A DNA stretch of 64,000 nucleotides, taken from contig NZ_FMCR01000003.1 in NCBI RefSeq assembly GCF_900091575.1, positions 968,434 through 1,032,433 on the forward strand, given 5' to 3'. The notes beneath the pieces are model-generated. The model saw only the letters and a list, made by a program, of their open reading frames with translations, had not been told where the DNA came from and did not search any database. Shown here one piece after another: positions 40,709-50,106 of the stretch. Source of the DNA: Micromonospora saelicesensis (GTDB lineage Bacteria; Actinomycetota; Actinomycetes; Mycobacteriales; Micromonosporaceae). The stretch's first letter is position 1; every line of letters starts with the position of its first letter. A program made the position numbers and the translations under genes.

Positions 40709-42703
40709 GTGCCCAAACTCTCGCACTTGTGGCGTTTTGCAGGACGACGTCGTACTCGGGCGGGGATGGTCGCGTTGGCGATCATCGCCGCAGCTCTGGG
40801 CGTGCCCACGACCGCGTCGGCCGCGGTGGTACCGGTCCCGACCACGGCGACCCTGGTGTCGGCGAACCCCGCCGACTCGACCCCGCACGCCCGAGACGGT
40901 GAGACCCGTGCCTTCGCGCAGGTGGGCAACACGGTCTTCGTCGGCGGCAGCTTCACCCAGCTCCGGCAGACCGCCAGTTCCGCGTGGATCACGCAGCGCT
41001 ACCTCTTCGCGTACGACCGGACCACCGGCACCATGTCGACCACCTTCCTGCCGGTGCTCGACGGCGCGGTCAACACGCTCCTCGCCGGCCCCGGCGGCAC
41101 GCTGATCGTCGGCGGCGCCTTCAAGAACGTCAACGGCGTCTCCCGGAAGAACCTGGTGGCGCTCAACCCGTCGACGGGCGCGATCATCGACAGCTGGGTC
41201 GGGCGTTCCGACGGCGGCACGGTCCGTGACCTGGCGCTGGACGGCAACTGGCTGTACGTGGCCGGCGCGTTCAACTGGCTCAACGGCACCGCGCACGCCG
41301 GTCTGGGCCGGCTCAACGCGACCACCGGCGCGATCGACCCGAGTTTCAGCATCGACGCCACAGTGGGACGGCACGGCACCACGTCGTACGTCTGGACCAT
41401 CGACGTCGCGCCGGACGGCGACACCCTGGTCGTCGGCGGCAACTTCACGCTCGTCAACGACCTGCCGCGCAACCAGATGGCGTTGGTGGACGTCTCCGGG
41501 ACTCCCACGTTGCTCGACTGGAGCACCGACAAGTTCGTTCCGCCGTGCGCCTCGCCGACGACGTTCGTGCACTACGTGCAGGACGTGAAGTTCGGTGGCG
41601 ACGGTAGCTGGTTCGTGGTCGGCACCAACGGCGGTGCCGGCTGGCCGGCCGCGTACTGCGACGCCCTGGTCCGCTTCGAGACCGCCGCGCGGGGCTCTGG
41701 CCTGCTCGCCACCTGGGCCGACTACACCGGTAACGACACCATCACCTCGGTCGAGGTGGCCGACAACGTCATCTACCTGGGCGGGCACTTCCGCTGGGTC
41801 AACAACCCGAACGCCATCGACGCCGCCGGCCCGGGCGCTGTCGACCGGCTCGGCATCGCCGCCGTCACTCCGGCGACCGGCATGCCGGTGAACTGGAACC
41901 CGCGCCGTAGCGGCAGCGCCTCGATGCCGTCGGGCACCAGCAACTGGGGTTCGTCGGTGCCGGTGCTCTGGCGCGGCTCGGACGGCCTCTACTTCGGGCA
42001 CAACTCCGATGGCATGGGCGAGGAGTACCACGGCCGGCTCGGTATGTTCCCGCTCGCCGGCGGGCGTACCTTCACAGCGAAGAACCCGCCGTCGGCCACC
42101 ACCGGCAACCTCTACCTCGGCACCGCCTCGGGCACCCTGGCGAAGGTGCCGTTCAACGGCACCGCGCTGGGCACCGCGACCAGCGTCAGCCAGCCCGCGT
42201 ACACGGCGGCCGGCGCGACCTGGCGGGTGGACGACCGGATCTACTGGTCGCACACGGTGGCCGGCACGCCCACCGGCAGTCGGATCGACATCTCGCTCTT
42301 CAACGGAGGCGCGATCGGCTCGCCGTGGGAGGCGTCCGGCTACAACGACTGGTACAACCCGGCGTCGCTGACCGGCGCCTTCTTCCTCGACGGCCGGCTC
42401 TACTACACCCGTACCGGGGCGAACGGCCTCTACTACCGCTACTTCGAGATCGACGGCAACTACCTGGGCGCCACCGAGTTCGCCCTGCCGACCACGGGCG
42501 TGACCTGGTCCGCGGTGCGGGGCATGGCCTGGGTGGGCGGCCGGATCGTCTACGGCTCCACCGACGGCGCACTGCGGAGCGTGCCGTTCGACCCCACGGC
42601 CGCGCCGAGCGCGGTGGTCGACGGCACCACGGCGACCGTCATCAGCAGCGCGACGCCCGAGTTGTCCTGGTCTACCCCATCGACGTTCTTCTCCGTACAG
42701 TAA
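40709..42703 (+). CDS. Secreted beta-propeller protein
   Basis: Codes for 664 residues, starting at a GTG with GGAGG six bases upstream. The signal peptide (MVALAIIAAALGVPTTASAA) ends near residue 39. The body has repeated blades with VFVGGSFTQL, LIVGGAFKNVNG, LYVAGAFNWLNG, LVVGGNFTLVN and IYLGGHFRWVNN, each followed by a LVALNPSTGAI-like strand. This is the delta-60/PQQ-like repeat pattern of a beta-propeller. No catalytic residues are evident, so it more likely binds a surface glycan or protein. It lies between the hydrolase and the polymer-assembly genes, which suggests a role in the same surface structure. Confidence 0.8.
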   Translation: MPKLSHLWRFAGRRRTRAGMVALAIIAAALGVPTTASAAVVPVPTTATLVSANPADSTPHARDGETRAFAQVGNTVFVGGSFTQLRQTASSAWITQRYLFAYDRTTGTMSTTFLPVLDGAVNTLLAGPGGTLIVGGAFKNVNGVSRKNLVALNPSTGAIIDSWVGRSDGGTVRDLALDGNWLYVAGAFNWLNGTAHAGLGRLNATTGAIDPSFSIDATVGRHGTTSYVWTIDVAPDGDTLVVGGNFTLVNDLPRNQMALVDVSGTPTLLDWSTDKFVPPCASPTTFVHYVQDVKFGGDGSWFVVGTNGGAGWPAAYCDALVRFETAARGSGLLATWADYTGNDTITSVEVADNVIYLGGHFRWVNNPNAIDAAGPGAVDRLGIAAVTPATGMPVNWNPRRSGSASMPSGTSNWGSSVPVLWRGSDGLYFGHNSDGMGEEYHGRLGMFPLAGGRTFTAKNPPSATTGNLYLGTASGTLAKVPFNGTALGTATSVSQPAYTAAGATWRVDDRIYWSHTVAGTPTGSRIDISLFNGGAIGSPWEASGYNDWYNPASLTGAFFLDGRLYYTRTGANGLYYRYFEIDGNYLGATEFALPTTGVTWSAVRGMAWVGGRIVYGSTDGALRSVPFDPTAAPSAVVDGTTATVISSATPELSWSTPSTFFSVQ

Positions 42704-42798
42704 GGGTCAACCGTTCGTAACGGAGCATCGGTAGATTGTTCACGTTGGGCCGGTGGCGGTACCCACCGCTGCCGGCCCGCGACGGTGGGGGAGGGTCG

Positions 42799-43350
42799 TT
42801 GCTCGGCGCCGCTGGCATCCGAACGAGACGCTTGGTGCGTCTGGTCTTCGCGGTCAAACGCGGCTGGTATCAGCTCCGTTACCGACGGTTGACGCTCGGT
42901 CGGGACGTGGAGATCCGTGGCCGGATCCGGTTGCGGCGCGGTGTGCGGGTGACCATTGGTGACCGCACCCGGTTGAACAAACTCGTCCGCTTCGCCGGCC
43001 CCGGCGAGGTACGAGTCGGCGCGGACTGTCTGCTCAACGCCACCTGGATCGGCACCTGGACGTCGGTCACCGTGGGGGACCGGTGCCTCCTGTCGGACTG
43101 CGAGCTGCTCGACAACGACTTCCACAACCTGCCCCCCGAGCAGCGGCACGCACCGCCCGGCCCGCTCACCCGTGCCCCGATCGTTCTCGAGGACAACGTC
43201 TGGGTCGGTGCGCACGCCCTGGTCCTGAAGGGCGTGCGGGTCGGTCGGGACAGCGTCGTCGGCGCGGCGACGGTGGTCCGCACCGACGTACCACCCGGCG
43301 TCGTGGTCGTCGGTAATCCTCAACAGACGGTGAAGAAGTTCCATGACTGA
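42799..43350 (+). CDS. Left-handed beta-helix (hexapeptide) acyltransferase
   Basis: Codes for about 183 residues from TTG 42799, which has GGGGGAGGG just upstream; the frame is open to TTG 42736, giving 204. Hexapeptide-repeat coils are clear: LGRDVEIRGRIRLRRGVRVTIGDRTRLNKLVRF, VRVGADCLLNATWIGTWTSVTVGDRCLL and IVLEDNVWVGAHALVLKGVRVGRDSVVGAATVV. This is the WbbJ/maltose acetyltransferase type, with a likely catalytic His in DNDFHNLPPE. It probably acetylates a sugar of the polymer. It overlaps the Wzz-like gene by 8 nt and heads a six-gene coupled operon ending at 50106. Confidence 0.85.
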   Translation: MLGAAGIRTRRLVRLVFAVKRGWYQLRYRRLTLGRDVEIRGRIRLRRGVRVTIGDRTRLNKLVRFAGPGEVRVGADCLLNATWIGTWTSVTVGDRCLLSDCELLDNDFHNLPPEQRHAPPGPLTRAPIVLEDNVWVGAHALVLKGVRVGRDSVVGAATVVRTDVPPGVVVVGNPQQTVKKFHD

Positions 43351-44941
43351 TGCAGCGCCCGCCCCCTGGCCCACGGACGGCCCGTCCTCCGGCACCTCGC
43401 GTGCCGTGACACTGACCGACCTGCTGCGGGTGCCGATGCACCGGTTGCGGTTGGTGGTGGCGGTCGCCATGGTCGGTCTGCTCGCCGCGCTCGGCTACGT
43501 GCTGCTGGTGCCGGCGGCGCTGTCCGCGAGCGCCGTGGTCGCGGTCCGGCCGGTGGTGACCGACGCCTTCACACCCAGCGGCGCGGGCGCCGACCGCGCG
43601 GTCAACATGAACGTGGAGAGCGGCATCGCCACCGGCACCGAGGTGGTGCAGCGGCTCGCCGACTCGGCCGGCGGCGACCCGCGGGACATCCGCGACGCGC
43701 TCGAGGTCGAGGTGCCCACCGGTGGGCAGATCCTGCGCTTCACCTACCAGGCACGCGAGGCGCACCAGGCCGTGCAGAGCGCCAACATGGCCGCCGAGGC
43801 CTACCTGAGCGTGCGCCGGGCGATGTACGAGCAGCAGCGCGCCGAGATGCTGCGCTCCTACGACGCCAGCATCACGAAGGTCGCCGCCCAGCAGACCGCG
43901 TTGCAGAAGCGGGCGAACACCGCCAAGGACACCGCCGCAGGTGACGCGCTGGTGGCCGAGCTGGCCGGGATCAACAACCAGCTCACCCAGCTCAACGCCG
44001 CCCGTACCGAGATCGCGGCGGTCGACGTCAACCCCGGCTGGGTCACCCAGACCGCCGAGAAGGCGCTGGTCACCTCCGCCGGGCACCGGCCGCTCTACCT
44101 GGTCGCCGGCCTGCTCGGTGGCGCGCTGATCGGCATCGTGCTGGCGTACCTCTGGGAGTCGACCGACCGGCGGGTCCGCTCGGTCGCCGACGGCCGGGAG
44201 GCCTCCGGCCTTCCCCTGCTCGGCACCGTACGCCGGCCGGCGTTCCGGGGTAGCCCCCGGGCGGTCGACGCCGACATCCGGTACGTGGCGATGGCGGTAG
44301 CCGAGCGGGTCCGGCAGCCGGCCCGGGTGGCGCTGGTCACCGCCCGGGAGGACGCCACAGTGCTCACCGCCGGGCTCGCCGTGGCGCTCGCCGTGGACGG
44401 CCGGGAGGTCTTCGTCGCCGACGACAGCGGTCGGATCGAGCGGCTACGGGCCACCGTTCTCGCCGACCGCGGGCGGCTGCCCATCGACCCGTCCCGGCCG
44501 CTGGTGCCCAAACCCCGGCCGGCCGGCAGCACACCGGCCGCCGGTGCCGCCACGGAGAGCACGCCCGCCCGTCGGCCCTCCCCGCACCCGCCGGGTGCTC
44601 GCCCGTCCACCGACCCCGATGCCACCCTGACGCTGCCGAGGGTGTCGTCCGCCCGCCCGGAGAACAGTCGCGTCGTCACCCCCGACGAGGTTGTCGTGGG
44701 TGTGGGCAGCGTCCGGTTCGGCACCTGGCGGCAGGGCGCCGACCACGGCCTGGTCCTGTTCAACGCCCCGCCGGCCGAGTCCGACGAGCGTGGCGTGGCA
44801 GTGGCCCGGCAGGGCAGCGCGGTGGTCGTCGTGGAGCGGGACCGCACCCGGCAGAGTGACCTGCGACGCCTGGTGGAGCGGCTGCGCGCCGCCGGCGTCA
44901 CCCCGCTGGGCTTCGTGCTCACCCGAAACGGCCGGGCCTGA
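43343..44941 (+). CDS. Wzz-type chain-length regulator with a kinase-like domain lacking a P-loop
   Basis: Codes for 532 residues. Two membrane helices (about 36-60, LRLVVAVAMVGLLAALGYVL, and about 252-274, PLYLVAGLLGGALIGIVLAYLW) flank a coiled extracellular region with ARRAMYEQQRAEMLRSYDAS-like helices, the Wzz layout. The cytoplasmic part (about 300-532) follows the plan of a BY-kinase or MinD-like fold (RVALVTAREDATVLTAGLAVALAVDGREVFVADDS), but no Walker A lysine motif is present and a disordered Pro/Ser/Thr segment splits it. No C-terminal Tyr cluster is seen. It probably controls polymer length without being an active kinase. It overlaps the upstream gene by 8 nt. Confidence 0.8.
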   Translation: MTDAAPAPWPTDGPSSGTSRAVTLTDLLRVPMHRLRLVVAVAMVGLLAALGYVLLVPAALSASAVVAVRPVVTDAFTPSGAGADRAVNMNVESGIATGTEVVQRLADSAGGDPRDIRDALEVEVPTGGQILRFTYQAREAHQAVQSANMAAEAYLSVRRAMYEQQRAEMLRSYDASITKVAAQQTALQKRANTAKDTAAGDALVAELAGINNQLTQLNAARTEIAAVDVNPGWVTQTAEKALVTSAGHRPLYLVAGLLGGALIGIVLAYLWESTDRRVRSVADGREASGLPLLGTVRRPAFRGSPRAVDADIRYVAMAVAERVRQPARVALVTAREDATVLTAGLAVALAVDGREVFVADDSGRIERLRATVLADRGRLPIDPSRPLVPKPRPAGSTPAAGAATESTPARRPSPHPPGARPSTDPDATLTLPRVSSARPENSRVVTPDEVVVGVGSVRFGTWRQGADHGLVLFNAPPAESDERGVAVARQGSAVVVVERDRTRQSDLRRLVERLRAAGVTPLGFVLTRNGRA

Positions 44942-44943
44942 GC

Positions 44944-46302
44944 GTGTCGGTGACCCGCGCCCCGGCGACCGAACCACCACCCGGAGGCGCTCCGCAGGAG
45001 GCCGTGCCGGTGGCGCCGTCCGCGCCGCCGCAACTGCCGCTCTGGCCGCTGTCGATGATGTTCGGCCTGGTGCCGCTCTGGTGGCTGTTCGGTGCGTTCT
45101 ACCTCGGCTGGCCGCTGCTGGGTGCGCTGCTGTTCGCGTTGCTGCTCACCCGGGGACGCGTGCCGCTGCCGCCGGCGGCCGGCATCTGGCTGCTCTTCCT
45201 CGCCATCGTGGTGGTCAGCGCCACCCAGTTGTCGTCGCCCGCCTCGCTGCTCACGTTCGCCCTGCGGCTGGCCTTCTACCTGACCGCGCTGGTGGTCGGC
45301 GTCTACGTCTACGCGGCCGCCCGGGAACGCGCCAGCCTGGTGGCGGTGCTCACCCCGCTCTGCGCGTTCTGGTTCGGGCTGGTGGCGCTGGGCTGGCTCG
45401 GGGTGCTGGTGCCCCGGCTGGCCATGACGACCCCGATGGAGGTGCTGCTGCCCGGCGGGGTGGCCGGCACCCCGTTCATCCAGGACATGGTGCACCTCAC
45501 CACCGCTGAGTACAGTGCCCGTTCGCTCAACCCGATCTACCGGCCGGCCGCGCCGTTCGCGTACACCAACAACTACGGCAGTGCGTACGCGATGACCCTG
45601 CCCTGCGTGGTGGCCTTCGCGATGCTGCGCCGGCAGGGGCTGCTGCGCTGGGCGCTGCTGGCGTCGCTGCCGCTGTCGCTGGCGCCGGCGTTCCTCACCC
45701 TCAACCGGGCGATGTTCCTCAGCCTCGGTGCCGGGCTGGCGGTGCTCGGGGTGCGGGCCAGCCTGCGCGGCAACGTCCGGGTGGCCGCGTCCATCGTCGG
45801 GGTCGTGGTGATCGGCGGGTTGGCCACGCTGTTCATCCCGATCACCGAGCTGATCAGCAGGCGGGTCGACTCCAGCGACACCAACACCGACCGGCTCTCG
45901 CTCTACAGCGAGGTGATCCGCCGGGTGCAGGAGTCGCCCTGGTTGGGCTACGGCGCTCCGGTGAACGTGGACACCGTGTCGGCGGCCGCGCCGATCGGCA
46001 CACAGGGGCAGCTGTGGATGGTGCTGTTCAGCCACGGCGTACCCGCGCTCATCTGTTTCCTGGCGTGGTTCGTCGCCGCAGCGGTGATCTGCGCGCGGGC
46101 GACCTCGGCGGCCGGGCAGTGGCTGGCGGTGGTGCCGGTGGTCTGCCTCGTGCAGGTCCCGTTCTACGGCATGGCGAACCAGAACCTGGCGGTCGCGTTC
46201 TTCGCGGTGGCCTTCGCGATGGCGCTCACCGAACGCGAACGGCTGGCCCGGCTGGCCGGGTCGTCGCCGACGCCCGCACGGACCGCGCCGGTGCCCGCGT
46301 GA
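44944..46302 (+). CDS. Wzy/O-antigen ligase-like polysaccharide polymerase
   Basis: A 452-residue protein with about eleven to twelve membrane helices. A large extracytoplasmic loop lies around residues 165-215 (PFIQDMVHLTTAEYSARSLNPIYRPAAPFAYTNNYGSAYA), and a second after TELISRRVDSSDTNTDRLSLYSEVIRRVQESPWLGYGAPV. The latter resembles the conserved DxxR...SPWLGYG segment of the O-antigen ligase/polymerase family (PF04932). It would join repeat units on the outer face of the membrane. It starts at a GTG two bases after the Wzz-like stop and ends overlapping the flippase start (GTGA). Confidence 0.87.
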   Translation: MSVTRAPATEPPPGGAPQEAVPVAPSAPPQLPLWPLSMMFGLVPLWWLFGAFYLGWPLLGALLFALLLTRGRVPLPPAAGIWLLFLAIVVVSATQLSSPASLLTFALRLAFYLTALVVGVYVYAAARERASLVAVLTPLCAFWFGLVALGWLGVLVPRLAMTTPMEVLLPGGVAGTPFIQDMVHLTTAEYSARSLNPIYRPAAPFAYTNNYGSAYAMTLPCVVAFAMLRRQGLLRWALLASLPLSLAPAFLTLNRAMFLSLGAGLAVLGVRASLRGNVRVAASIVGVVVIGGLATLFIPITELISRRVDSSDTNTDRLSLYSEVIRRVQESPWLGYGAPVNVDTVSAAAPIGTQGQLWMVLFSHGVPALICFLAWFVAAAVICARATSAAGQWLAVVPVVCLVQVPFYGMANQNLAVAFFAVAFAMALTERERLARLAGSSPTPARTAPVPA

Positions 46303-47936
46303 CCGCCGCGACCCGACCGTCGGCCGGTGCCGACGAGGGCCGGCCCACGCCCGCCCCCGCCGAGGACCAGGCCGCGCCGTCGCCAGCCGGGGACACCGGC
46401 TCGGCCGAGACCCGCCGCAGCGCGCGTAGCGGCGTGGCCGGACTGCTCGGCGCGGCCACCAGTGGCCTGTTCGGGTTCGTGCTGGCGGTCGTGATCACCC
46501 GGGGCTACGGCCCGGCCGGCGCGGGCGCGTTCTTCGCCGCGATCGGGGTCGTCACCGTGGCCACCGCGATCTGCACGCTCGGCGCGGAGACCGGTCTGAT
46601 GTGGGCCCTGCCCCGCCGCAGCGCAGGCGTGCGCGGTGACGCCGCCCGGGTGCTCCCGGTGGCGCTGATCCCGCCGCTGCTGACCGGGCTGCTGGTCGCC
46701 GGCGCGGGCGTGCTGGCCGCCGACGCCCTCGCGCCCCGGCTGCTGCGCGGTTCCGGCGCGAGCGGCGACGCGCTGCTCACCGTCACGTTCGCCGCGGTGC
46801 CGGTGGTGGTGGCGATGACCCTGCTGCTGGCCACGCTGCGCTGCGTGCGGCCCATCCGGGCGTACGTCGGGGTGCAGTTCCTGCTGCTGCCGGTGGCCCG
46901 CCCGGTGCTGGTCGGCGCGGCCGCGTTGGCGGGTGGTGGCCTGCTCGCCGGCATGACCGGCTGGTTGGTGCCGGCGGCGTTGGCGTTGCTGGCCTGTCTC
47001 ACCCTCGTCGCCGGCCCGCTCGGGCTGGGCCGGGGCGCGGCGCTGCGTCCGCACCGCGCCGACTGGTCCACGTTCTGGCGCTTCGCGCTGCCCCGGGCCG
47101 CCTCGGCGGCCATCGACGCCGGCAGCATGTGGGTGGGTGTGCTGCTCACCTCGGTGCTGGCCGGGCCGACGGACGCCGGTGTGTTCGGCGCCGTCGGCCG
47201 GTACGTGCTGGCCGGTCAGTTGGCCATGCAGGGGCTGCGGGTGGCGGTGTCGCCGCAGCTGTCCCGGCTGCTCGGGCGGGGCGAGCGGGCCGCGGCGGCG
47301 GCCGTGCACCGGCAGTTGACCACCTGGGGGCTGGTGCTGTCCTGGCCGGTGTACCTGCTGCTGGCGGTCTTCGCGCTGGCCTTCCTCCAGCTGTTCGGGC
47401 CGGAGTTCACCGCCGGTGTGCCGGCGATGACGGTGCTCGCGCTGGCGATGCTGGTCAACACCGGAGTGGGCAACGTGCAGAGCCTGCTCCTGATGGGCGG
47501 GCGCAGCGGGCTGCACCTGGTCGCCACCGTGGCCGGGTTGACGGTGACCGTCTCGCTGGGTCTCTGGCTGATCCCGCACCACGGCGCGACGGGCGCGGCG
47601 GTGGCCTGGGCGGCCGGCATCGCCACCGAGAACCTCACCGCCGCCGGGTTCGCCCGGTCGGTGGTTCGGGAGCCGCTGTTCGACGGCGCGATGGTGCGTG
47701 CCGCGGCGGCCACGATCACCGGTGTGGGCCTGGCCGCCGGGGCCGGCGTGCTGGTGGGCGGTCGCGGCCTGCCCGGCCTGGCGGTGGCGTTGGCGGTACT
47801 GCTGACCGGCTGCGTCGGCATGTTGACGTTGCCCCGGGTGCGCGCCGGCATCCGGGGGACCATGAGGCAGATCCGTGGAGGGGACAACGCGGCCACGGCC
47901 GCCGAGCCCACCTCGGCATCGACGAGAGGCAGGTGA
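46299..47936 (+). CDS. Wzx-like polysaccharide flippase (MATE/MOP superfamily)
   Basis: Codes for 545 residues from GTG 46299. A disordered N-terminus (1-40) is followed by about fourteen membrane helices, starting with SGVAGLLGAATSGLFGFVLAVVITRGYGPAGAGAFFAAIGVV, the typical opening of polysaccharide flippases. ILAGPTDAGVFGAVGRY-like and LQLFGPEFTAGVPAMTVLALAMLVNTGVGNVQSLLLMGGRSGLH segments match the family. It would move lipid-linked repeat units across the membrane for the polymerase. It overlaps the polymerase gene by 4 nt. Confidence 0.87.
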   Translation: MTAATRPSAGADEGRPTPAPAEDQAAPSPAGDTGSAETRRSARSGVAGLLGAATSGLFGFVLAVVITRGYGPAGAGAFFAAIGVVTVATAICTLGAETGLMWALPRRSAGVRGDAARVLPVALIPPLLTGLLVAGAGVLAADALAPRLLRGSGASGDALLTVTFAAVPVVVAMTLLLATLRCVRPIRAYVGVQFLLLPVARPVLVGAAALAGGGLLAGMTGWLVPAALALLACLTLVAGPLGLGRGAALRPHRADWSTFWRFALPRAASAAIDAGSMWVGVLLTSVLAGPTDAGVFGAVGRYVLAGQLAMQGLRVAVSPQLSRLLGRGERAAAAAVHRQLTTWGLVLSWPVYLLLAVFALAFLQLFGPEFTAGVPAMTVLALAMLVNTGVGNVQSLLLMGGRSGLHLVATVAGLTVTVSLGLWLIPHHGATGAAVAWAAGIATENLTAAGFARSVVREPLFDGAMVRAAAATITGVGLAAGAGVLVGGRGLPGLAVALAVLLTGCVGMLTLPRVRAGIRGTMRQIRGGDNAATAAEPTSASTRGR

Positions 47937-47944
47937 GGTTCGTC

Positions 47945-48847
47945 GTGGTGTCCATCCGTGACCGGGTCAAGCAGTTGGTTCCGACCCAGGTGACCACCCG
48001 GGTGAAGGAGTCGCTTGTCGACTACGGCGTTCGCACCAGCGACCGCCGGCCGCTGCCGGACTTCCTCATCATCGGGACCAAACGGGGTGGCACCACCTCC
48101 CTGTGGAACTACCTCATCCAGCACCCGTTGGTGCCCCGGCTCTTTCCCGCGTGGAACACCAAGTCGGCGCACTACTTCGAGGAGCACTGGGGTCGCGGCG
48201 AAGCCTGGTACCGCTCGCACTTCCCGACCGAGCGGCAGCGCGAGGCCCTGGCCAAGCGGCACGGTGGGCCGGTCCGGGTCGGTGAGGCCGCCCCGCTGTA
48301 CATGTTCCACCCGCTCGCCGCGCAGCGGGTCGCCGCGCTGATGCCGTCTGTGAAGCTCATCGTGCTGCTGCGGGACCCGGTGGAGCGGGCGTACTCGCAC
48401 TGGAAGGAACGCCGCACCCACGGCATCGAACCACTGGACTTCGCCGCCGCGCTGGCGGCCGAGCCGGAACGCACGGCGGGTGAGCGGGAGCGGTTGATCG
48501 CCGAGCCGGAGTCGTTCAGTGAGCCGTACGACTGGTACACGTACCGGGCCCGGGGGCGTTACCTGGAGCACCTGGAGCCGTGGCTGGAGCGCTTCGCCCG
48601 GGAGCAGATCCTCTTCCTGCCCAGCGAGGACCTGTACCGCGACTCGCGGGCGACCTACCGACGCACCCTGGACTTCCTCGGTCTGCCGGCGTATGACCTG
48701 CCCAACTTCAAGGTCTACAACGATCGGCGCTCGGCACCCCTGGAGCCGAGCGTGCGGGCTGAGCTGACCGACTACTACCGGCCGTACAACGACGCGTTGC
48801 GTCAACGGCTCGGGCTGGACCTCGACTGGGCGGACCGGGCGGCGTGA
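47945..48847 (+). CDS. PAPS-dependent sulfotransferase
   Basis: Codes for about 300 residues; GTG 47945 or 47948 can serve as start, with GGTGAGG six to nine bases upstream. The 5'-phosphosulfate-binding loop is TKRGGTTSLWNYL (residues 45-57, KRGGTTSL at 46-53) and the 3'-phosphate-binding motif is LLRDPVERAYSHW (Arg143 to Ser151). FLPSEDLYRDSRATYRRTLDFLGLP is the usual late helix of sulfotransferase family 1 and heparan-type enzymes. It would move sulfate from PAPS to a hydroxyl or amine, here most likely on a sugar of the locus's polymer. The stop overlaps the next gene's start by 4 nt. Confidence 0.9.
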   Translation: MVSIRDRVKQLVPTQVTTRVKESLVDYGVRTSDRRPLPDFLIIGTKRGGTTSLWNYLIQHPLVPRLFPAWNTKSAHYFEEHWGRGEAWYRSHFPTERQREALAKRHGGPVRVGEAAPLYMFHPLAAQRVAALMPSVKLIVLLRDPVERAYSHWKERRTHGIEPLDFAAALAAEPERTAGERERLIAEPESFSEPYDWYTYRARGRYLEHLEPWLERFAREQILFLPSEDLYRDSRATYRRTLDFLGLPAYDLPNFKVYNDRRSAPLEPSVRAELTDYYRPYNDALRQRLGLDLDWADRAA

Positions 48848-50106
48848 CGACCCGGGTGGGCCCGGCCACCGACCCGCGTTCGCGGGTGGACGGCCTGGGT
48901 TGGGTGAGCCGCGCGGTCTTCCCGGACGACCGGCTCGGCCTGACCGTGGCCGGCGCCCCGCCGGCCGGTCACCAGGTGGTGGCCCGGTACGCGGTGGTGC
49001 CGTCGATCGCCCGGGCCCGGTTCCTGGTGCCGTTGGGCGCGCCCCGGGCCGGTGCGGCGTCCCTGTTGGCGTACAACGCCCTGCGGCCACCGAAGGTGCG
49101 CGCGCTGCGGGCGTTGCTCGGTGGGCTGGCCCGGTTCGGTCGGGTGGGGCTCGCGCCGTTTCCGACGTTGACCGTCTCGGTGCCGGCCGGGGTGCCGGCC
49201 GCGGAGTTGCTGCTGAGCGAGCGGCTCTCCGCCGACCTGGGTGACACGCCGCTGCTGGCCGCGTTCGGGGTTCGCCCACCCGACCCGAACGGCAAGCCCA
49301 CCCTGCAACTCTTCAGTGCCGACGGGCGTCCGCGTGGCTACGCGAAGATCGGCTGGAACGACGCGACCCGAGCGCTGGTCAGCGCGGAGGCGGCGGCGCT
49401 GCGGGCGTTGCGCGAGGTGGCCGGCGTCGCCGACCATCCGACGCCGCCGCGGCTGCTCACCGAGACGTCGTGGGCGGGCCAGGTGGTCGCGGTGATCGAG
49501 CCGTTGCCCCCGGCGGTACGCGGTGTGCCGGTGGACGACCCGCCCCGGATCGCGGCGCTGCTCGCGGTCGCCCGGCGGGGCGGCCCGGCGGGCACACCTC
49601 GACCGCTGGTCGACTCGACCTTCCTGCGCCGGCTGGCAGATCAGGCCGGCCGGGCCGCCGCGACCGAGCCGGCGGGTGCGCGGGCGGTCGCCGCGGTCTC
49701 GGCGTTGGCCCGCCGGCACGGCGACACCAGCGTCGAGTTCGGTCACTGGCATGGTGACTGGGTGCCGTGGAACCTGGGCTGGCACGCCGGCCGGTTGGTC
49801 GCCTGGGACTGGGAGCACAGCGGGCCGGACGTGCCGGTCGGCTTCGACCTGGCGCACGACGCGTTCCAGCGGGCCCTCGTGCTGCGCGGGGAGCCGGCCG
49901 ACGCCGCTGCGGCGGCCGTGGACGGATATCTGAGCCGACACGGCGAGCGGCTCGGCCTCGACGCCGCGCAGCGTCGGCTCGTCGCCGACGCGTACCTGGT
50001 GGAGATGTGGTTGCGGACGTGGCGGCTGGCCGACGCGGGCGCGGGCTGGAACGCCGCTCTGCATCCCGCACTCCTGGACGTCATCGAGAAAAGACATAGC
50101 GGCTGA
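48844..50106 (+). CDS. Aminoglycoside-phosphotransferase-fold kinase
   Basis: Codes for 420 residues. The C-terminal half is a kinase-like fold of the APH/choline kinase group: the catalytic loop HGDWVPWNLGW gives Asp305 and Asn310, and the metal-binding Asp322 lies in VAWDWEHSG, followed by GFDLAHDAF. A possible N-lobe is GYAKIGWNDATRALVSAEAAALRAL, with a Lys for ATP. The N-terminal 150 residues are not recognised. It probably phosphorylates a small molecule or a sugar; given its coupling to the sulfotransferase gene, a glycan or precursor is the likely target, though a lipid or scavenged compound is possible. It is the last gene of the coupled set. Confidence 0.8.
   Translation: MTTRVGPATDPRSRVDGLGWVSRAVFPDDRLGLTVAGAPPAGHQVVARYAVVPSIARARFLVPLGAPRAGAASLLAYNALRPPKVRALRALLGGLARFGRVGLAPFPTLTVSVPAGVPAAELLLSERLSADLGDTPLLAAFGVRPPDPNGKPTLQLFSADGRPRGYAKIGWNDATRALVSAEAAALRALREVAGVADHPTPPRLLTETSWAGQVVAVIEPLPPAVRGVPVDDPPRIAALLAVARRGGPAGTPRPLVDSTFLRRLADQAGRAAATEPAGARAVAAVSALARRHGDTSVEFGHWHGDWVPWNLGWHAGRLVAWDWEHSGPDVPVGFDLAHDAFQRALVLRGEPADAAAAAVDGYLSRHGERLGLDAAQRRLVADAYLVEMWLRTWRLADAGAGWNAALHPALLDVIEKRHSG

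Noticed and set aside
39212..42253. Minus-strand open frame of 1013 codons opposite the GH26-like and propeller genes
   Set aside because: No recognisable domain or signal; both opposite-strand genes have signal peptides, ribosome-binding sites and family motifs.
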